Shown: positions 27,938-38,936 of the stretch, in pieces
Position numbering within the stretch: position 1 is the first letter of the stretch
How the letters are laid out: the number at the start of each line of letters is the position of its first letter
Source of the DNA: Aquimarina latercula DSM 2041
GTDB lineage: Bacteria; Bacteroidota; Bacteroidia; Flavobacteriales; Flavobacteriaceae
DNA length: 64,000 nt
Assembly (NCBI RefSeq): GCF_000430645.1
Contig: NZ_AUMK01000011.1
Coordinates: forward strand, 186,001 to 250,000
Reading direction: 5' to 3'
The notes under the pieces: model-generated
Seen by the model: only the letters and a program-made list of their open reading frames with translations
The model's database searches: none
What the model was told of the DNA's origin: nothing
Translations under genes and position numbers: made by a program

Positions 27938-29167
27938 ATGTTATATTATTTATTTCAATATTTAGAAAATGAGTACCAGTTTCCTGGAGCATCTTTGTTT
28001 CAGTTTATCACATTTAGAGCTGCCATGGCAATTATTTTATCGCTATTGATCTCTACTATATATGGTAAACGTATCATTGATTTTTTGAGAAAAAAACAAA
28101 TGGGGGAAAGTATCAGAGAGCTTGGGTTAGAAGGGCAAGCAGAAAAAGCAGGTACGCCAACAATGGGTGGGATAATAATAATTTTAGCCACACTTGTTCC
28201 TGCATTACTTTTTGCTAAGCTGGATAATATCTATATCATTTTGTTGATTATTACAACTTTATGGATGGGTGTTATAGGGTTTACTGATGATTATTTAAAA
28301 ATTAAAAAGAAGGATAAAGAAGGTTTAGCAGGTAGGTTTAAAGTTATCGGTCAAGTCGGTCTAGGTCTTATCGTAGGCTGTACAATGTATTTCCACGAAG
28401 ATATCACTATTAAAGAAGAGAAACCTGGAGCAGATATTGCACAAATTACTAATGTAGATGGAGAATCGGATTTTAATCCTGCATTTAAATCTACAAAAAC
28501 TACAATTCCTTTTTTTAAGAATAATGAATTTGATTACTCAAGTTTAATTACTTGGATTAGCCCTGATTTAGGTAAGTATGCTTGGTTGGTGTTTATACCA
28601 ATCGTAATTATTATTGTGACAGCAGTGTCTAATGGCGCTAATCTAACCGACGGAATTGATGGGTTAGCAGCGGGGTCATCTGCAATTATTGTGCTCACAC
28701 TAGCATTGTTTGCTTGGGTATCTGGTAATATCGTCTTTTCGGATTATTTAAATGTTATGTATATACCAAATTCTGGTGAAATGACCATTTATATTGCTGC
28801 ATTTGCCGGTGCTTTAGTAGGTTTCTTATGGTATAATACATATCCAGCTCAGGTCTTCATGGGCGATACGGGGAGTTTAACAATAGGAGGAATAATAGCT
28901 GTGATCGCGATTGCTATCAGAAAAGAGTTTTTGATCCCTATTGTATGTGGAATCTTTTTTATAGAAGTCGTATCTGTAATGATGCAAGTGAGTTGGTTTA
29001 AGTATACAAGAAAAAAATATGGGGAGGGACGTAGAATATTTCTAATGTCACCATTGCATCATCACTATCAGAAAAAAGGAATTCATGAAAGTAAGATTGT
29101 AGCTAGATTTTGGATTATTGGAATCTTTCTGGCAATTATAGCGGTGATTACTTTAAAAGTTAGATAA
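27938..29167 (+). CDS. mraY: Phospho-N-acetylmuramoyl-pentapeptide transferase
   Basis: A 409-aa polytopic inner-membrane enzyme that transfers phospho-MurNAc-pentapeptide to undecaprenyl phosphate, making lipid I. Motifs: [24 protein letters not shown] (catalytic Asp pair, near residue 113), [15 protein letters not shown] (near 233), [12 protein letters not shown] and the C-terminal [12 protein letters not shown]. It carries a longer hydrophilic insert around residues 155-205 than proteobacterial MraY, which seems usual for Bacteroidota. Confidence 0.95.
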   Translation: MLYYLFQYLENEYQFPGASLFQFITFRAAMAIILSLLISTIYGKRIIDFLRKKQMGESIRELGLEGQAEKAGTPTMGGIIIILATLVPALLFAKLDNIYIILLIITTLWMGVIGFTDDYLKIKKKDKEGLAGRFKVIGQVGLGLIVGCTMYFHEDITIKEEKPGADIAQITNVDGESDFNPAFKSTKTTIPFFKNNEFDYSSLITWISPDLGKYAWLVFIPIVIIIVTAVSNGANLTDGIDGLAAGSSAIIVLTLALFAWVSGNIVFSDYLNVMYIPNSGEMTIYIAAFAGALVGFLWYNTYPAQVFMGDTGSLTIGGIIAVIAIAIRKEFLIPIVCGIFFIEVVSVMMQVSWFKYTRKKYGEGRRIFLMSPLHHHYQKKGIHESKIVARFWIIGIFLAIIAVITLKVR

Positions 29168-29168
29168 G

Positions 29169-30503
29169 GTGAAAAGACTAGTTGTATTGGGAGCAGGAGA
29201 AAGTGGGGTTGGAACGGCTATTCTTGGTAAAAAAGAAGGGTTTACGGTATTTGTTTCTGATAAAGGAATAATTACAGATCATTATAAAAACGTTCTTAGA
29301 AGTTTTGAAATTGAATGGGAAGAGCAAAAGCATACAGAAGATAAAATTCTTACTGCCGATGTAGTCATGAAAAGCCCTGGAATCCCGGATAAGGTAGAGT
29401 TGATAAAAAAACTACATCAAAATGGAGTTCCAGTAATTTCAGAGATTGAATTTGCTTCAGAATTTACATCTGCAAAAATTGTAGGTATAACTGGAAGTAA
29501 TGGAAAAACTACCACCACAATGCTTACACATCATGTGCTTAAAAATGGAGGGATAGATGTGAATATAGCAGGAAATATTGGAGATAGTTTTGCTAAACAA
29601 GTTGTAGAACATGATGCTCCATGTTATGTGCTAGAACTAAGTAGTTTTCAGCTTGATGGTATTAAAGATTTTGCGCCTCATATTGCTGTACTGACTAATA
29701 TAACTCCTGATCATTTGGATAGATATGATTATAAATTTGAGAATTATATCGCTTCAAAATTTAGGATTACGATGAATCAAACAGAGCGGGATTATTTTAT
29801 TTATGATGGAGATGATGAAGTAATCAAAAAGTATATAGAAAAACATCCTGTTCGTTCAAGATTGCTACCATTTTCTTTAAGAAATAAAGTAGAAAATGGA
29901 GCGTATTTGGAAGGAGAAAAAATAACAATAACAATAGACAACAACGAATTTACTATGCCAACAAAAGATTTAGCATTAAAAGGAAATCACAATGTGAAAA
30001 ATGCTATGGCTGCTGCCACTGTATCACAATTATTGAAAATAAGAAAGACTACTATACGAGAATGTCTTGAGAATTTTCATGGAGTAGAGCATCGATTAGA
30101 GAATGTATTGAAAATTAATAATGTTCAATACGTGAATGATTCGAAGGCCACAAATGTTAATGCTACTTTTTATGCATTAGATGCCATGAAGTCTGCGACA
30201 GTTTGGATAGTTGGAGGTGTTGATAAAGGAAATGATTATACAGAGTTGTATCCTTTGGTTAACGAAAAAGTAAAAGCAATTATTTGTCTTGGAGTAGATA
30301 ATTCTAAAATAATTAATGCTTTTGGTAATTGCGTAGATAATATTGTAGAGACGCAGTCTATGAAAGAAGCTGTGAATATGGCGTATAAGATTGCGGAACG
30401 AAACGAAAATGTTTTATTATCGCCTGCTTGCGCAAGTTTTGATCTTTTTAAAAACTATGAAGAACGTGGTAGACAGTTTAAAGAGGCAGTTCGAGAATTG
30501 TAA
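29169..30503 (+). CDS. murD: UDP-N-acetylmuramoylalanine--D-glutamate ligase
   Basis: A 444-aa Mur ligase adding D-Glu to UDP-MurNAc-L-Ala. Motifs: LGAGESGVGTA at the N-terminal Rossmann fold, GITGSNGKTTTTML (near residue 108), LELSSFQLDGI, NITPDHLDRYD, VNDSKATNVNAT and LSPACASFDLFKNYEERG at the C-terminus. The start is GTG at 29169, one base after the mraY stop. Confidence 0.95.
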   Translation: MKRLVVLGAGESGVGTAILGKKEGFTVFVSDKGIITDHYKNVLRSFEIEWEEQKHTEDKILTADVVMKSPGIPDKVELIKKLHQNGVPVISEIEFASEFTSAKIVGITGSNGKTTTTMLTHHVLKNGGIDVNIAGNIGDSFAKQVVEHDAPCYVLELSSFQLDGIKDFAPHIAVLTNITPDHLDRYDYKFENYIASKFRITMNQTERDYFIYDGDDEVIKKYIEKHPVRSRLLPFSLRNKVENGAYLEGEKITITIDNNEFTMPTKDLALKGNHNVKNAMAAATVSQLLKIRKTTIRECLENFHGVEHRLENVLKINNVQYVNDSKATNVNATFYALDAMKSATVWIVGGVDKGNDYTELYPLVNEKVKAIICLGVDNSKIINAFGNCVDNIVETQSMKEAVNMAYKIAERNENVLLSPACASFDLFKNYEERGRQFKEAVREL

Positions 30504-30526
30504 TATTAAAATAATAGAAATATAAA

Positions 30527-31753
30527 GTGACAAAGGTTTTAAGAAATATAAAAGGGGATAAGGTAATATGGGCAATCGTTGCTCTGTTGGCATTATTTTC
30601 GTTTCTACCTGTTTATAGTGCGAGTAGTAACTTAGCATATTTATATGGGAATGGAAACACCTTTGTGTTTTTGGTAAAGCATTTTGCACATTTGCTTTTA
30701 GGGTTTGGAATTATGTATTGGGTCCATAAGATCCCATATCATTATTTTAAAGGACTTTCGATTATTATGTTGCCAGTTGTTGTAGTCTTGTTGTTGTTTA
30801 CTATGGCTCAGAATAATACTATCGGAGGTGCTAATGCAAGTAGATGGATTCGTTTGCCATTTGTTGGTGTTACTTTTCAAACTTCCACCTTAGCTGCGGT
30901 TGTGTTGATGGCTTATGTGGCGAGATATTTATCTAAAATAAGAGATAAAAAAATAACTTTTAAAGAGTCGTTAATACCGCTTTGGTTGCCTGTATTTGTC
31001 ATTTTGATGTTGATTTTACCTGCTAATTTTTCTACTGCTGCCATTATTTTTTCTATGGTAATCATGTTGGTTTTTTTGGGAGGATATCCAATGAAACATA
31101 TTGTGGTTGTATTAGGAACAGGTTTGTTAGCACTAACATTCTTTATTCTTACCGCAAAAGCGTTTCCGGATGCTTTTCCTAATAGGGTTGATACTTGGGT
31201 AAGTAGAGCAGAAAACTTTTTTAATGATAAGGATACGCCAGAAGATTATCAGATAGAACGAGCAAAAATAGCTATTGCAAGAGGCGGAGTAATAGGTCAA
31301 GGTCCTGGCAAAAGTGTGCAAAGAAATTTTTTGCCACAATCTTCTTCGGATTTTATTTATGCAATTATTATAGAAGAGTGGGGATTAGTTGGAGGAGTTT
31401 TTCTAATGTTTCTTTACTTAATGTTGTTGTTTAGATTGGTTATTGTCGCCCATAAAAGTGAAGATGTTTTTGGGAAATTATTAGTAATAGGTGTAGGATT
31501 GCCCATCGTATTTCAAGCATTAATTAATATGGCCGTTGCTGTAGAATTATTTCCAGTTACAGGTCAGACCCTTCCTTTGGTTAGTAGCGGAGGGACATCA
31601 ATTTGGATGACTTGTATGGCAATAGGTATGGTGTTAAGTATAAGTAGTAAAAGAAGTGTGTCAGAAGAAGAAGGAACTACTGATGATACTGTAAAAGATA
31701 ATCTAGATACTAAAGAACAAAACCCGTTAGAGGTGTTGAGCGAAGCAATATGA
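30527..31753 (+). CDS. ftsW: Septal peptidoglycan glycosyltransferase FtsW
   Basis: A 408-aa SEDS-family protein with about ten transmembrane helices that polymerises lipid II at the septum with FtsI. The SEDS signatures [20 protein letters not shown] and [11 protein letters not shown] are intact, as is the EEWG segment. The start is GTG at 30527. A charged cytoplasmic tail ([20 protein letters not shown]) ends the protein. It overlaps murG by 4 bp. Confidence 0.95.
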   Translation: MTKVLRNIKGDKVIWAIVALLALFSFLPVYSASSNLAYLYGNGNTFVFLVKHFAHLLLGFGIMYWVHKIPYHYFKGLSIIMLPVVVVLLLFTMAQNNTIGGANASRWIRLPFVGVTFQTSTLAAVVLMAYVARYLSKIRDKKITFKESLIPLWLPVFVILMLILPANFSTAAIIFSMVIMLVFLGGYPMKHIVVVLGTGLLALTFFILTAKAFPDAFPNRVDTWVSRAENFFNDKDTPEDYQIERAKIAIARGGVIGQGPGKSVQRNFLPQSSSDFIYAIIIEEWGLVGGVFLMFLYLMLLFRLVIVAHKSEDVFGKLLVIGVGLPIVFQALINMAVAVELFPVTGQTLPLVSSGGTSIWMTCMAIGMVLSISSKRSVSEEEGTTDDTVKDNLDTKEQNPLEVLSEAI

Positions 31754-32856
31754 AACAACAACCAAGAATCATATTATCAGGTGGAGGAACAGGAGGACAT
31801 ATTTATCCTGCAATTTCTATAGCTAATGAATTAAAGGCTAGGTACCCAGAAGCGGCTATATTATTTGTAGGAGCTAAGGATCGTATGGAAATGCAAAAGG
31901 TTCCAGAAGCGGGTTATGAGATAGAGGGATTGTGGATAAGTGGTATCCAACGTAAATTATCATTGAGTAATTTGTTGTTTCCTTTTAAGTTGTTGAGTAG
32001 TCTTTGGAAATCAAAAAAGATTATTAAAAAGTTTGCTCCTGATGTAGTAATAGGTACAGGTGGATTTGCAAGTGGACCTTTGTTAAAGAAAGCAAATTCA
32101 GCAAAAATCCCAACAGTGCTTCAGGAACAAAATTCTTATCCAGGTATTACGAATAAATGGTTAGCAAAAGGGGCTAATAAAATATGTGTTGCTTACGATA
32201 ATATGGATCGCTTTTTTCCTAAAGATAAAATAGTGAAAACAGGCAATCCCGTTCGGCAAGATTTGTTAGAAATTAAAAGTAAAAGAGAGAATGCGATTGT
32301 TAAATATAATTTAGATTCTGAAAAGAAAACAATTTTGGTGATCGGAGGAAGTCTTGGAGCTAGGAGGGTGAATCAATTAGTAGAGAAAGAATTGATGTTT
32401 TTTGAGGAAAAAGGAGTTCAAATACTTTGGCAATGTGGAAAGTTGTACTACGATGAATATAGAAAATACGATGGTAATAAAGATGTTCAGGTTCACCAAT
32501 TTCTAGATACCATGGACTTGGCATATGCGGCAGCTGATGTAATTGTTTCTAGAGCCGGAGCTAGTTCTGTTTCAGAATTATGTATTGTAGCAAAACCAAC
32601 TTTGTTTATTCCTTCTCCAAACGTAGCTGAGGATCATCAGACTAAAAATGCTGATGCAATCGTAAGTAAAAATGGGGCTAAGATGTTAAAAGAAATTGAG
32701 CTAGATGAAAAGTTTCAGAAAACTGTTTCTCAATTACTGTCATCAGAGGCAATGCAAATTAAGTTAACACACGCAATAAAAAAAATGGCATTACCAAATG
32801 CTACGAAAGATATAGTTGATGAAATAGAGCAACTAATTAGAAAAGATAATGGTTAG
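31750..32856 (+). CDS. murG: Lipid II synthase MurG
   Basis: A 368-aa GT-B glycosyltransferase adding GlcNAc to lipid I on the cytoplasmic membrane face. Motifs: [19 protein letters not shown] at the N-terminus, [33 protein letters not shown], and [12 protein letters not shown] with [16 protein letters not shown] at the nucleotide-sugar site. It overlaps ftsW and is 8 bp before murC. Confidence 0.96.
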   Translation: MKQQPRIILSGGGTGGHIYPAISIANELKARYPEAAILFVGAKDRMEMQKVPEAGYEIEGLWISGIQRKLSLSNLLFPFKLLSSLWKSKKIIKKFAPDVVIGTGGFASGPLLKKANSAKIPTVLQEQNSYPGITNKWLAKGANKICVAYDNMDRFFPKDKIVKTGNPVRQDLLEIKSKRENAIVKYNLDSEKKTILVIGGSLGARRVNQLVEKELMFFEEKGVQILWQCGKLYYDEYRKYDGNKDVQVHQFLDTMDLAYAAADVIVSRAGASSVSELCIVAKPTLFIPSPNVAEDHQTKNADAIVSKNGAKMLKEIELDEKFQKTVSQLLSSEAMQIKLTHAIKKMALPNATKDIVDEIEQLIRKDNG

Positions 32857-32864
32857 GTTGAATA

Positions 32865-34214
32865 ATGAGTAAAGAACTAAAAGATATAAAGAATATATAT
32901 TTTATCGGTATCGGTGGTATCGGTATGAGTGCGCTTGCTCGATATTTTAAGTTTTTAGGAAAAAATGTGGCAGGGTATGATAAAACCTCCACACAAATAA
33001 CATCAGATTTAGAAGATCTAGGAATTTCTATTCATTTCGAAGATGATATCAAGGCAATTCCAGACTCATTTTTAAATGTTAAGGAAACATTGGTTGTCTA
33101 TACTCCTGCAATTCCTATTACTCATTCAGAATTAAATTATCTAAAGAGTAATGATTTTGTAATTAAAAAGAGAGCAGAAGTTTTAGGTGTTATTACGCAA
33201 GGAACGTATACGTTAGCAGTGGCTGGAACTCACGGAAAAACAACAACCACTGCTATTTTAGCACATTTATTAAAAGAGAGTGGAGCAAAAGTTACCGCTT
33301 TTTTAGGCGGCATAAGTGAGAACTATAATTCGAACCTAGTTCTAGAAGGAAATGATGTGGTAGTGGTAGAAGCAGATGAATTTGATAGGTCATTTTTACA
33401 GTTGTATCCAGATGTTGTAGCTGTTACCTCTATGGATGCTGATCATCTTGATATTTATAAAGAAGCAAATGCATTAGAAGAATCCTTTATTGAGTTTTCT
33501 TCTAGAGCTAAGGATCATCTTTTAGTCTGTAATGGTTTGCCTTTATCGGGCAGTACATTTGGGGTAGAAGATGGAGCTGATTATTGTGCTCAAAATATTA
33601 AGATTGATAATGGAACCTATATTTTTGACTTAAAAACACCAACTCAAGTTATTAAGGATTTGCATTTAAACCTGCCAGGTAAACATAACTTGTTAAATGC
33701 TATCACAGCCTTTGCTATGGCAATGCTTTACGGCTCCCCGACCGCTGCCTTAGCAAAGGCTTTATTTTCATTTAAAGGAGTTCAAAGACGTTTTAGTTAT
33801 CAAATTAAATCCGATGATCTTGTATTTGTAGACGATTATGCACATCATCCTACAGAGATTAATGCACTACATCAAGCGATAAGAGAAATGCATCCTGGAA
33901 AAAAAGTTTTGGCAATTTTTCAACCACATTTGTTTACCAGAACAAAAGATTTTGGATTAGAGTTTGCAGAAAGCTTAGGGCAATTTGATCAATTATTATT
34001 GTTAGATATATACCCTGCTAGAGAATTGCCAATAGAGGGGGTGACTTCAGAATGGTTATTGGAAATGATACATCTCGACGATAAAAAATTAGTAAAAAAG
34101 AATCATTTAGTAGATGAAATTTTGAAAAGTAATGCTCAGGTGATTACCACAATTGGAGCAGGAGATATAGGAGAAGAAGTAAGTGTTATAAAAGAAGCAT
34201 TGTTGACGGTATGA
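32865..34214 (+). CDS. murC: UDP-N-acetylmuramate--L-alanine ligase
   Basis: A 449-aa Mur ligase adding the first stem residue. Motifs: YFIGIGGIGMSALA near the start, VAGTHGKTTTTAIL (near residue 117), EADEFDRSFL, VTSMDADHLDIY, KGVQRRF and FVDDYAHHPTEI, and the C-terminal QPHLFTRTKDF. It overlaps ftsQ at ATGA. Confidence 0.96.
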   Translation: MSKELKDIKNIYFIGIGGIGMSALARYFKFLGKNVAGYDKTSTQITSDLEDLGISIHFEDDIKAIPDSFLNVKETLVVYTPAIPITHSELNYLKSNDFVIKKRAEVLGVITQGTYTLAVAGTHGKTTTTAILAHLLKESGAKVTAFLGGISENYNSNLVLEGNDVVVVEADEFDRSFLQLYPDVVAVTSMDADHLDIYKEANALEESFIEFSSRAKDHLLVCNGLPLSGSTFGVEDGADYCAQNIKIDNGTYIFDLKTPTQVIKDLHLNLPGKHNLLNAITAFAMAMLYGSPTAALAKALFSFKGVQRRFSYQIKSDDLVFVDDYAHHPTEINALHQAIREMHPGKKVLAIFQPHLFTRTKDFGLEFAESLGQFDQLLLLDIYPARELPIEGVTSEWLLEMIHLDDKKLVKKNHLVDEILKSNAQVITTIGAGDIGEEVSVIKEALLTV

Positions 34215-34927
34215 AGAAGATTTTGACATACGCAAAGTTTATTGGTCTCGTTGGATTGATCATATTTCTTTTTGCTTTTACAGGGGGTAGAAACGAGAAA
34301 AGAAAGATAAAAGAAGTAGAAATAGAATTCGTTGAAGAACAGAATCCTTACATAAATGAATTAACGGTTAATAAATTGTTAATACAAAATCAGGTAGGGG
34401 TGACGGATGTAGGTAAAGAAATTTTAGTTTTGAATATTGTAGAGAAGGGGCTGGATACACACAAAATGATAGAAGATTCAGATGTGTATCTTACAGTAAA
34501 CGGGCAACTTAAGGCGAGAATTAAACAGCGTACTCCAATAGCTAGGGTAAATGCGGTTATTCCTTTTTATGTTGATGTTACTGGAAATACGATGCCATTA
34601 TCGGATAATTATTCAGCTCATGTTCCTCTAGTAAGCAATGTTTCAGAACGAGAAGTTTCAGAAGTTTTTCCATTATTACGAAAAATTCAGAAAGATGAGT
34701 TTTTAAAAAAACACGTAGTGAGTGTTTATCGAAATGTAAGCGGACATTATGAATTAGGATTGCGTGTTTATGATTTCGACGTAGTTTTTGGAAAAATTGA
34801 AAATTTAGGTAGTAAGGTTAGAAATTTTAAAGCCTTTTATCAAAAAGCTTTAAAAGATAAAAGCTTAGAAAAATATAAGAAAGTTAGTTTACAGTTTAGG
34901 AATCAAGTTGTGTGTACAATAAAATGA
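34211..34927 (+). CDS. ftsQ: Cell division protein FtsQ
   Basis: A 238-aa bitopic protein: transmembrane helix near residues 9-25 (FIGLVGLIIFLFAFTG), then a periplasmic FtsQ/DivIB-type domain with the conserved pattern YLTVNGQLKARIKQRTPIARV. The POTRA segment is short and divergent, as usual in Bacteroidota. Identity rests on topology and the position between murC and ftsA. Confidence 0.9.
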   Translation: MKKILTYAKFIGLVGLIIFLFAFTGGRNEKRKIKEVEIEFVEEQNPYINELTVNKLLIQNQVGVTDVGKEILVLNIVEKGLDTHKMIEDSDVYLTVNGQLKARIKQRTPIARVNAVIPFYVDVTGNTMPLSDNYSAHVPLVSNVSEREVSEVFPLLRKIQKDEFLKKHVVSVYRNVSGHYELGLRVYDFDVVFGKIENLGSKVRNFKAFYQKALKDKSLEKYKKVSLQFRNQVVCTIK

Positions 34928-34934
34928 TACCAAT

Positions 34935-36284
34935 ATGGCAAGAGAAGAACATGAAATAGCGGTAGGATTAGATATAGGAACAACTAAGATTGTTGCTATG
35001 GTCGGGCGGTATAATGAGTATGGAAAGATGGAAGTTTTAGGTGTTGGTAAGTCCAAAAGCCTTGGGGTACATCGTGGTGTAGTAAATAATATTACACAAA
35101 CAATACAATCTATACAACAAGCGGTTCAGGAAGCAGAAAGTGTTTCTGGAGTAAAAATAAGTGAAGTAACAGTAGGAATAGCTGGTCAACACATAAGAAG
35201 TTTACAGCATAGTGATTATATCACACGTCCTAATGCAGATGCGGTTATTGATGAAGATGATATTGATACACTTTGTAATCAGGTTCATAAACTGGTAATG
35301 CTACCAGGAGAAGAAATATTGCATGTACTTCCGCAAGAATATAAAGTCGATGGGCAGGCAGAAATAAAAGAACCTGTTGGAATGTATGGTGGGCGTTTAG
35401 AGGCTAATTTCCACGTGGTAGTTGGTCAGGTAACTTCTATTCGTAATATCGGAAGGTGTGTCAAAAGTTCTGGATTAGAATTATCGGATGTTACGTTAGA
35501 GCCGCTAGCTTCTGCAAACGCTGTGTTAAGTCAAGAAGAAAAAGAAGCAGGTGTAGCATTAATTGATATAGGAGGTGGAACTACAGATCTAGCAATTTTT
35601 AAAGATGGAATTATACGTCATACAGCGGTTATACCGTTTGGAGGGAACGTAATAACCGAGGATATAAAAGAAGGTTGTTCCATTATAGAAAAACAAGCAG
35701 AACTGCTTAAAATTAAATTTGGATCTGCTTGGCCAGGAGAAAATAAGGACAATGAAATAGTTTCCATTCCAGGATTAAGAGGAAGAGAACCAAAAGAGAT
35801 TACGTTAAAAAATTTATCTAAAATTATTCATGCCCGTGTAGTGGAGATTATAGAACAGGTTTTTTTAGAAATAAAAAATTATGGTCATGAGTCACCAAAG
35901 AAAAAGTTAATTGCAGGAATTGTATTAACAGGTGGAGGATCACAATTAAAACATCTAAAACAACTAGTAGAATATATAACAGGTATGGATACCAGAATTG
36001 GATATCCAAATGAGCATTTAGCAGGTAATAGTGATCCAGAAACTACAAGTCCAATGTATGCGACAGCAGTTGGTTTGGTTATGGATAGTCTTGTACATAT
36101 TAGTAAACAGAAAAAAGCAGCGGTAAAAGAAGCTGTAGTAGAAGAGGAGCAGAAAAAAGAAACAGCAACTATTGAGGGAGAAGGTATCGAGGAAGAAAAG
36201 CCAGTAGTTGATAGCAGACCTAGAAAAAATATTCTGGAGAAATGGACGGAAAAGTTCAAGGAGTTTCTTGATAACGCAGAGTAA
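34935..36284 (+). CDS. ftsA: Cell division protein FtsA
   Basis: A 449-aa actin-like ATPase that tethers FtsZ to the membrane. The phosphate-1 motif is VGLDIGTTKIVAMVG (near residue 10) and phosphate-2 is LIDIGGGTTDLAIF (near 210); LTGGGSQLKHL gives the adenosine site. The last residues (NILEKWTEKFKEFLDN) form the amphipathic membrane-targeting helix, after an acidic linker of about 40 residues. Confidence 0.96.
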   Translation: MAREEHEIAVGLDIGTTKIVAMVGRYNEYGKMEVLGVGKSKSLGVHRGVVNNITQTIQSIQQAVQEAESVSGVKISEVTVGIAGQHIRSLQHSDYITRPNADAVIDEDDIDTLCNQVHKLVMLPGEEILHVLPQEYKVDGQAEIKEPVGMYGGRLEANFHVVVGQVTSIRNIGRCVKSSGLELSDVTLEPLASANAVLSQEEKEAGVALIDIGGGTTDLAIFKDGIIRHTAVIPFGGNVITEDIKEGCSIIEKQAELLKIKFGSAWPGENKDNEIVSIPGLRGREPKEITLKNLSKIIHARVVEIIEQVFLEIKNYGHESPKKKLIAGIVLTGGGSQLKHLKQLVEYITGMDTRIGYPNEHLAGNSDPETTSPMYATAVGLVMDSLVHISKQKKAAVKEAVVEEEQKKETATIEGEGIEEEKPVVDSRPRKNILEKWTEKFKEFLDNAE

Positions 36285-36381
36285 AACCGAGCGTTGAAGA
36301 TGTAGATAAGTAAGCCTCTTTTTAGAATAAAAAATTAAGATATTTAAAAATAAAAGTAAGAGAACAAGAAAATTAGCAATT

Positions 36382-38379
36382 ATGAGTGACAACGAGGAGT
36401 TCGAAAACATTTCTTTTGATTTACCCAAGAATCAATCAAATGTAATTAAAGTTATTGGAGTTGGAGGAGGTGGTAGTAATGCCATTAATCATATGTTCCA
36501 GCAGGGGATCAAAGGAGTTGATTTCGTTATTTGTAATACAGATGCGCAAGCATTAGAAAATAGTCCTATTCCGAATAAGATACAGTTGGGAGTGTCTCTT
36601 ACAGAAGGATTAGGAGCTGGTGCAAATCCAGAAGTGGGTGAGCAATCAGCTGTAGAGAGTTATGAAGAGATAAAACGAATGTTAGACACTAATACCAAAA
36701 TGATTTTTATCACTGCTGGTATGGGTGGAGGAACAGGAACAGGTGCGGCGCCTATTATTGCTAAAATGGCAAGAGAGTTAGATATTCTAACGGTAGGGAT
36801 TGTTACTATTCCGTTTCAGTTCGAAGGAAAAATGCGTAATGAACAAGCACAGTTAGGTGTAGAAAAACTTCGTGCGCACGTAGATTCTTTAGTTGTTATT
36901 AATAATAATAAACTACGAGAAGTATATGGTAACTTAGGTTTTAAAGCAGGTTTCTCTAAAGCAGATGAGGTATTAGCTACAGCATCTAGAGGAATTGCAG
37001 AAGTAATAACACATCACTATACGCAGAATATAGATTTACGTGATGCAAAAACAGTACTTAGTAATAGTGGTACAGCAATAATGGGGTCTGCTAATGCCTC
37101 AGGAGCTAAACGTGCTCACGATGCTATTGTAAAAGCATTGGATTCGCCATTACTTAATGATAATAAAATTACAGGAGCTAAAAATGTATTATTGCTAATT
37201 GTTTCTGGAAAAGAAGAAATTACTATTGATGAAATTGGAGAAATTAATGATCATATTCAACAAGAAGCTGGTCATGGTGCCAACATCATTATGGGAGTTG
37301 GAGAAGATGAGTCATTAGAAGATGCAATTTCTGTAACTGTTATTGCGACTGGTTTTGATGTAGAACAACAAGATGAAATTGTTAATACTGAAACAAAAAG
37401 AATAATTCATACATTAGAAGAAGAACAAAGAGCAACAACCCAAGATTTAACACCTAAATCAACTTCTAAAAGTACTCCTGAGATAACTCCTGTACCACAA
37501 AAAGAAGCGGTTAAGGAAGAACCGATAATTATTAAACATGAGTTAATAGAAGAAGAGGAAGAGGACATTAATGAATCTTTGTTATTACCGACAACAGAAT
37601 TTTTAAAGAATATAGATGTTGTAGATCATGAAGAGGTAAGCCCTTTCTCCGTAGATAGTGATTTTGTGATTATTAATGCTCAAGATATTATTAATCAAAT
37701 AGAGGTTAATGACGCAAATGAAATAGCATTAGCTAAGGAAGAACAGGAGAAGGAGGAAGACCAATTTACATTGGCTTTTGATATGCCTGTAAGTGGAAAT
37801 GAAGAGCAAAATATAGAAGCGATTGATCCTACACCTCCTGTTGTAAAACAGGAAGAAGAAGAAAAACCAATTGTTTTCGATCTAACAGATGATATTTTAG
37901 AAGTTGAGGTAAATGAACCTATAGAAGTAGTTCCAGTAAGCGAAACAGTAGCGGGAGGAGTTCGTAAGTATAGTCTTGAAGAGTACATGGAAGAAGAGAA
38001 AAGACTTACTGATGCTAAACCTGCAGCTGAGGTAATAGAGGAGGATAAGGAAGTAGCTTTTGAAAAGAAGACTGTTGCTCCAACTCCAGAACAAGAACCT
38101 TCAGAAAACGCTGATCCTGTAGATCAACCGATTTCAGAAACTCTAAAAGCTAGAGCTGCAGAACGCAGAGCTAAAATGAAGGAGTTTAATTATAAGTTTA
38201 GAAATAATGCTTCTAATATTGATGATATCGAAAAAGAACCTGCTTATAAACGTGCCGGATTAGATGTAGATTCTAAGCCTGGGTCGTCTGAATTGTCTAG
38301 AACTTCATTAGGTACAGATAGCAATGATGATATTCAATTACGAAAAAACAATTCCTTTTTACATGATAATGTAGACTAA
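36382..38379 (+). CDS. ftsZ: Cell division GTPase FtsZ with long acidic C-terminal extension
   Basis: A 665-aa tubulin homologue. The GTP-binding signature GGGTGTGAAP lies near residue 115, and VIGVGGGGSNAINHM near 25. The conserved GTPase and C-terminal polymer domains end near residue 330. About 330 further residues form an acidic, Glu-rich, low-complexity tail, roughly as long as the folded part and far longer than in E. coli, ending ELSRTSLGTDSNDDIQLRKN plus a short conserved-looking end. Long tails are common in Bacteroidota FtsZ. It is the last gene of the dcw cluster, closed by a strong terminator. Confidence 0.96.
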   Translation: MSDNEEFENISFDLPKNQSNVIKVIGVGGGGSNAINHMFQQGIKGVDFVICNTDAQALENSPIPNKIQLGVSLTEGLGAGANPEVGEQSAVESYEEIKRMLDTNTKMIFITAGMGGGTGTGAAPIIAKMARELDILTVGIVTIPFQFEGKMRNEQAQLGVEKLRAHVDSLVVINNNKLREVYGNLGFKAGFSKADEVLATASRGIAEVITHHYTQNIDLRDAKTVLSNSGTAIMGSANASGAKRAHDAIVKALDSPLLNDNKITGAKNVLLLIVSGKEEITIDEIGEINDHIQQEAGHGANIIMGVGEDESLEDAISVTVIATGFDVEQQDEIVNTETKRIIHTLEEEQRATTQDLTPKSTSKSTPEITPVPQKEAVKEEPIIIKHELIEEEEEDINESLLLPTTEFLKNIDVVDHEEVSPFSVDSDFVIINAQDIINQIEVNDANEIALAKEEQEKEEDQFTLAFDMPVSGNEEQNIEAIDPTPPVVKQEEEEKPIVFDLTDDILEVEVNEPIEVVPVSETVAGGVRKYSLEEYMEEEKRLTDAKPAAEVIEEDKEVAFEKKTVAPTPEQEPSENADPVDQPISETLKARAAERRAKMKEFNYKFRNNASNIDDIEKEPAYKRAGLDVDSKPGSSELSRTSLGTDSNDDIQLRKNNSFLHDNVD

Positions 38380-38403
38380 GAATTAAAGAAATAGTTTTTA
38401 AGA

Positions 38404-38444
38404 TAAACCGATAATCTAAAATGGATTATCGGTTTATTTTTTAT
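38404..38444 (+). terminator. Intrinsic terminator of the dcw cluster
   Basis: TAAACCGATAATC (38404-38416) pairs perfectly with GATTATCGGTTTA (38424-38436) across a 7-nt loop, followed by a T run. Confidence 0.92.
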
Positions 38445-38449
38445 CTTCG
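38442..38449 (+). promoter_or_regulatory. -7 box of the YqeY-type gene
   Basis: TATCTTCG directly after the dcw terminator and 27 bp before the next ATG; the same box stands before the polyprenyl synthetase gene. Confidence 0.55.
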
Positions 38450-38476
38450 CAATCCAAAAGATTAAAACCACTAGTT

Positions 38477-38926
38477 ATGAGTTTACAGGCCAAAGTAATG
38501 ACAGCCATGAAAGAAGCGATGAAAGCCAAAGATACTAATGCTTTAACATCATTGCGCGCTATTAAATCTGCTATTTTACTAGCTCAAACCGAAAGTGGAG
38601 CAAAAGAGGAATTAACAGAAGATCAAGAGTTAAAACTACTACAGAAATTAGTAAAACAACGTAAGGATAGTGCAAGTATTTTTACCGAACAAGGAAGAGA
38701 TGATCTTGCGCAACCAGAAATTGATCAAGCACAAGTAATCGAGCAGTTTTTACCTGAGCAAATGAGCGAGGAAGAAATAGAAAAGGTAATTGTAGATATA
38801 ATTGCTAAAACTGGTGCTTCTGGTATGAAAGATATGGGAAAAGTGATGGGAATGGCGTCCGGACAATTAACTGGTAAAGCTGATGGAAAAACGATCTCTA
38901 CTATTGTAAAAGCTAAGTTGTCTTAA
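38477..38926 (+). CDS. GatB/YqeY domain protein
   Basis: A 149-aa protein with the YqeY fold: MSLQAKVMTAMKEAMKAKD near the start, LRAIKSAIL, KQRKDSASIFTEQGRDDLA, then EQFLPEQMSEEEIE and MGKVMGMASGQLTGKADGKTIS near the C-terminus. It resembles the tRNA-binding tail domain of GatB, but its role alone is not established. It lies just upstream of the tRNA-Arg integration site. Confidence 0.93.
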   Translation: MSLQAKVMTAMKEAMKAKDTNALTSLRAIKSAILLAQTESGAKEELTEDQELKLLQKLVKQRKDSASIFTEQGRDDLAQPEIDQAQVIEQFLPEQMSEEEIEKVIVDIIAKTGASGMKDMGKVMGMASGQLTGKADGKTISTIVKAKLS

Positions 38927-38936
38927 AAAAATAATG

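Noticed and set aside
35885..36428. Minus-strand ORFs opposite ftsA and ftsZ
   Set aside because: They are shadows of the real genes, with low-complexity Ser/Phe composition and no homology.
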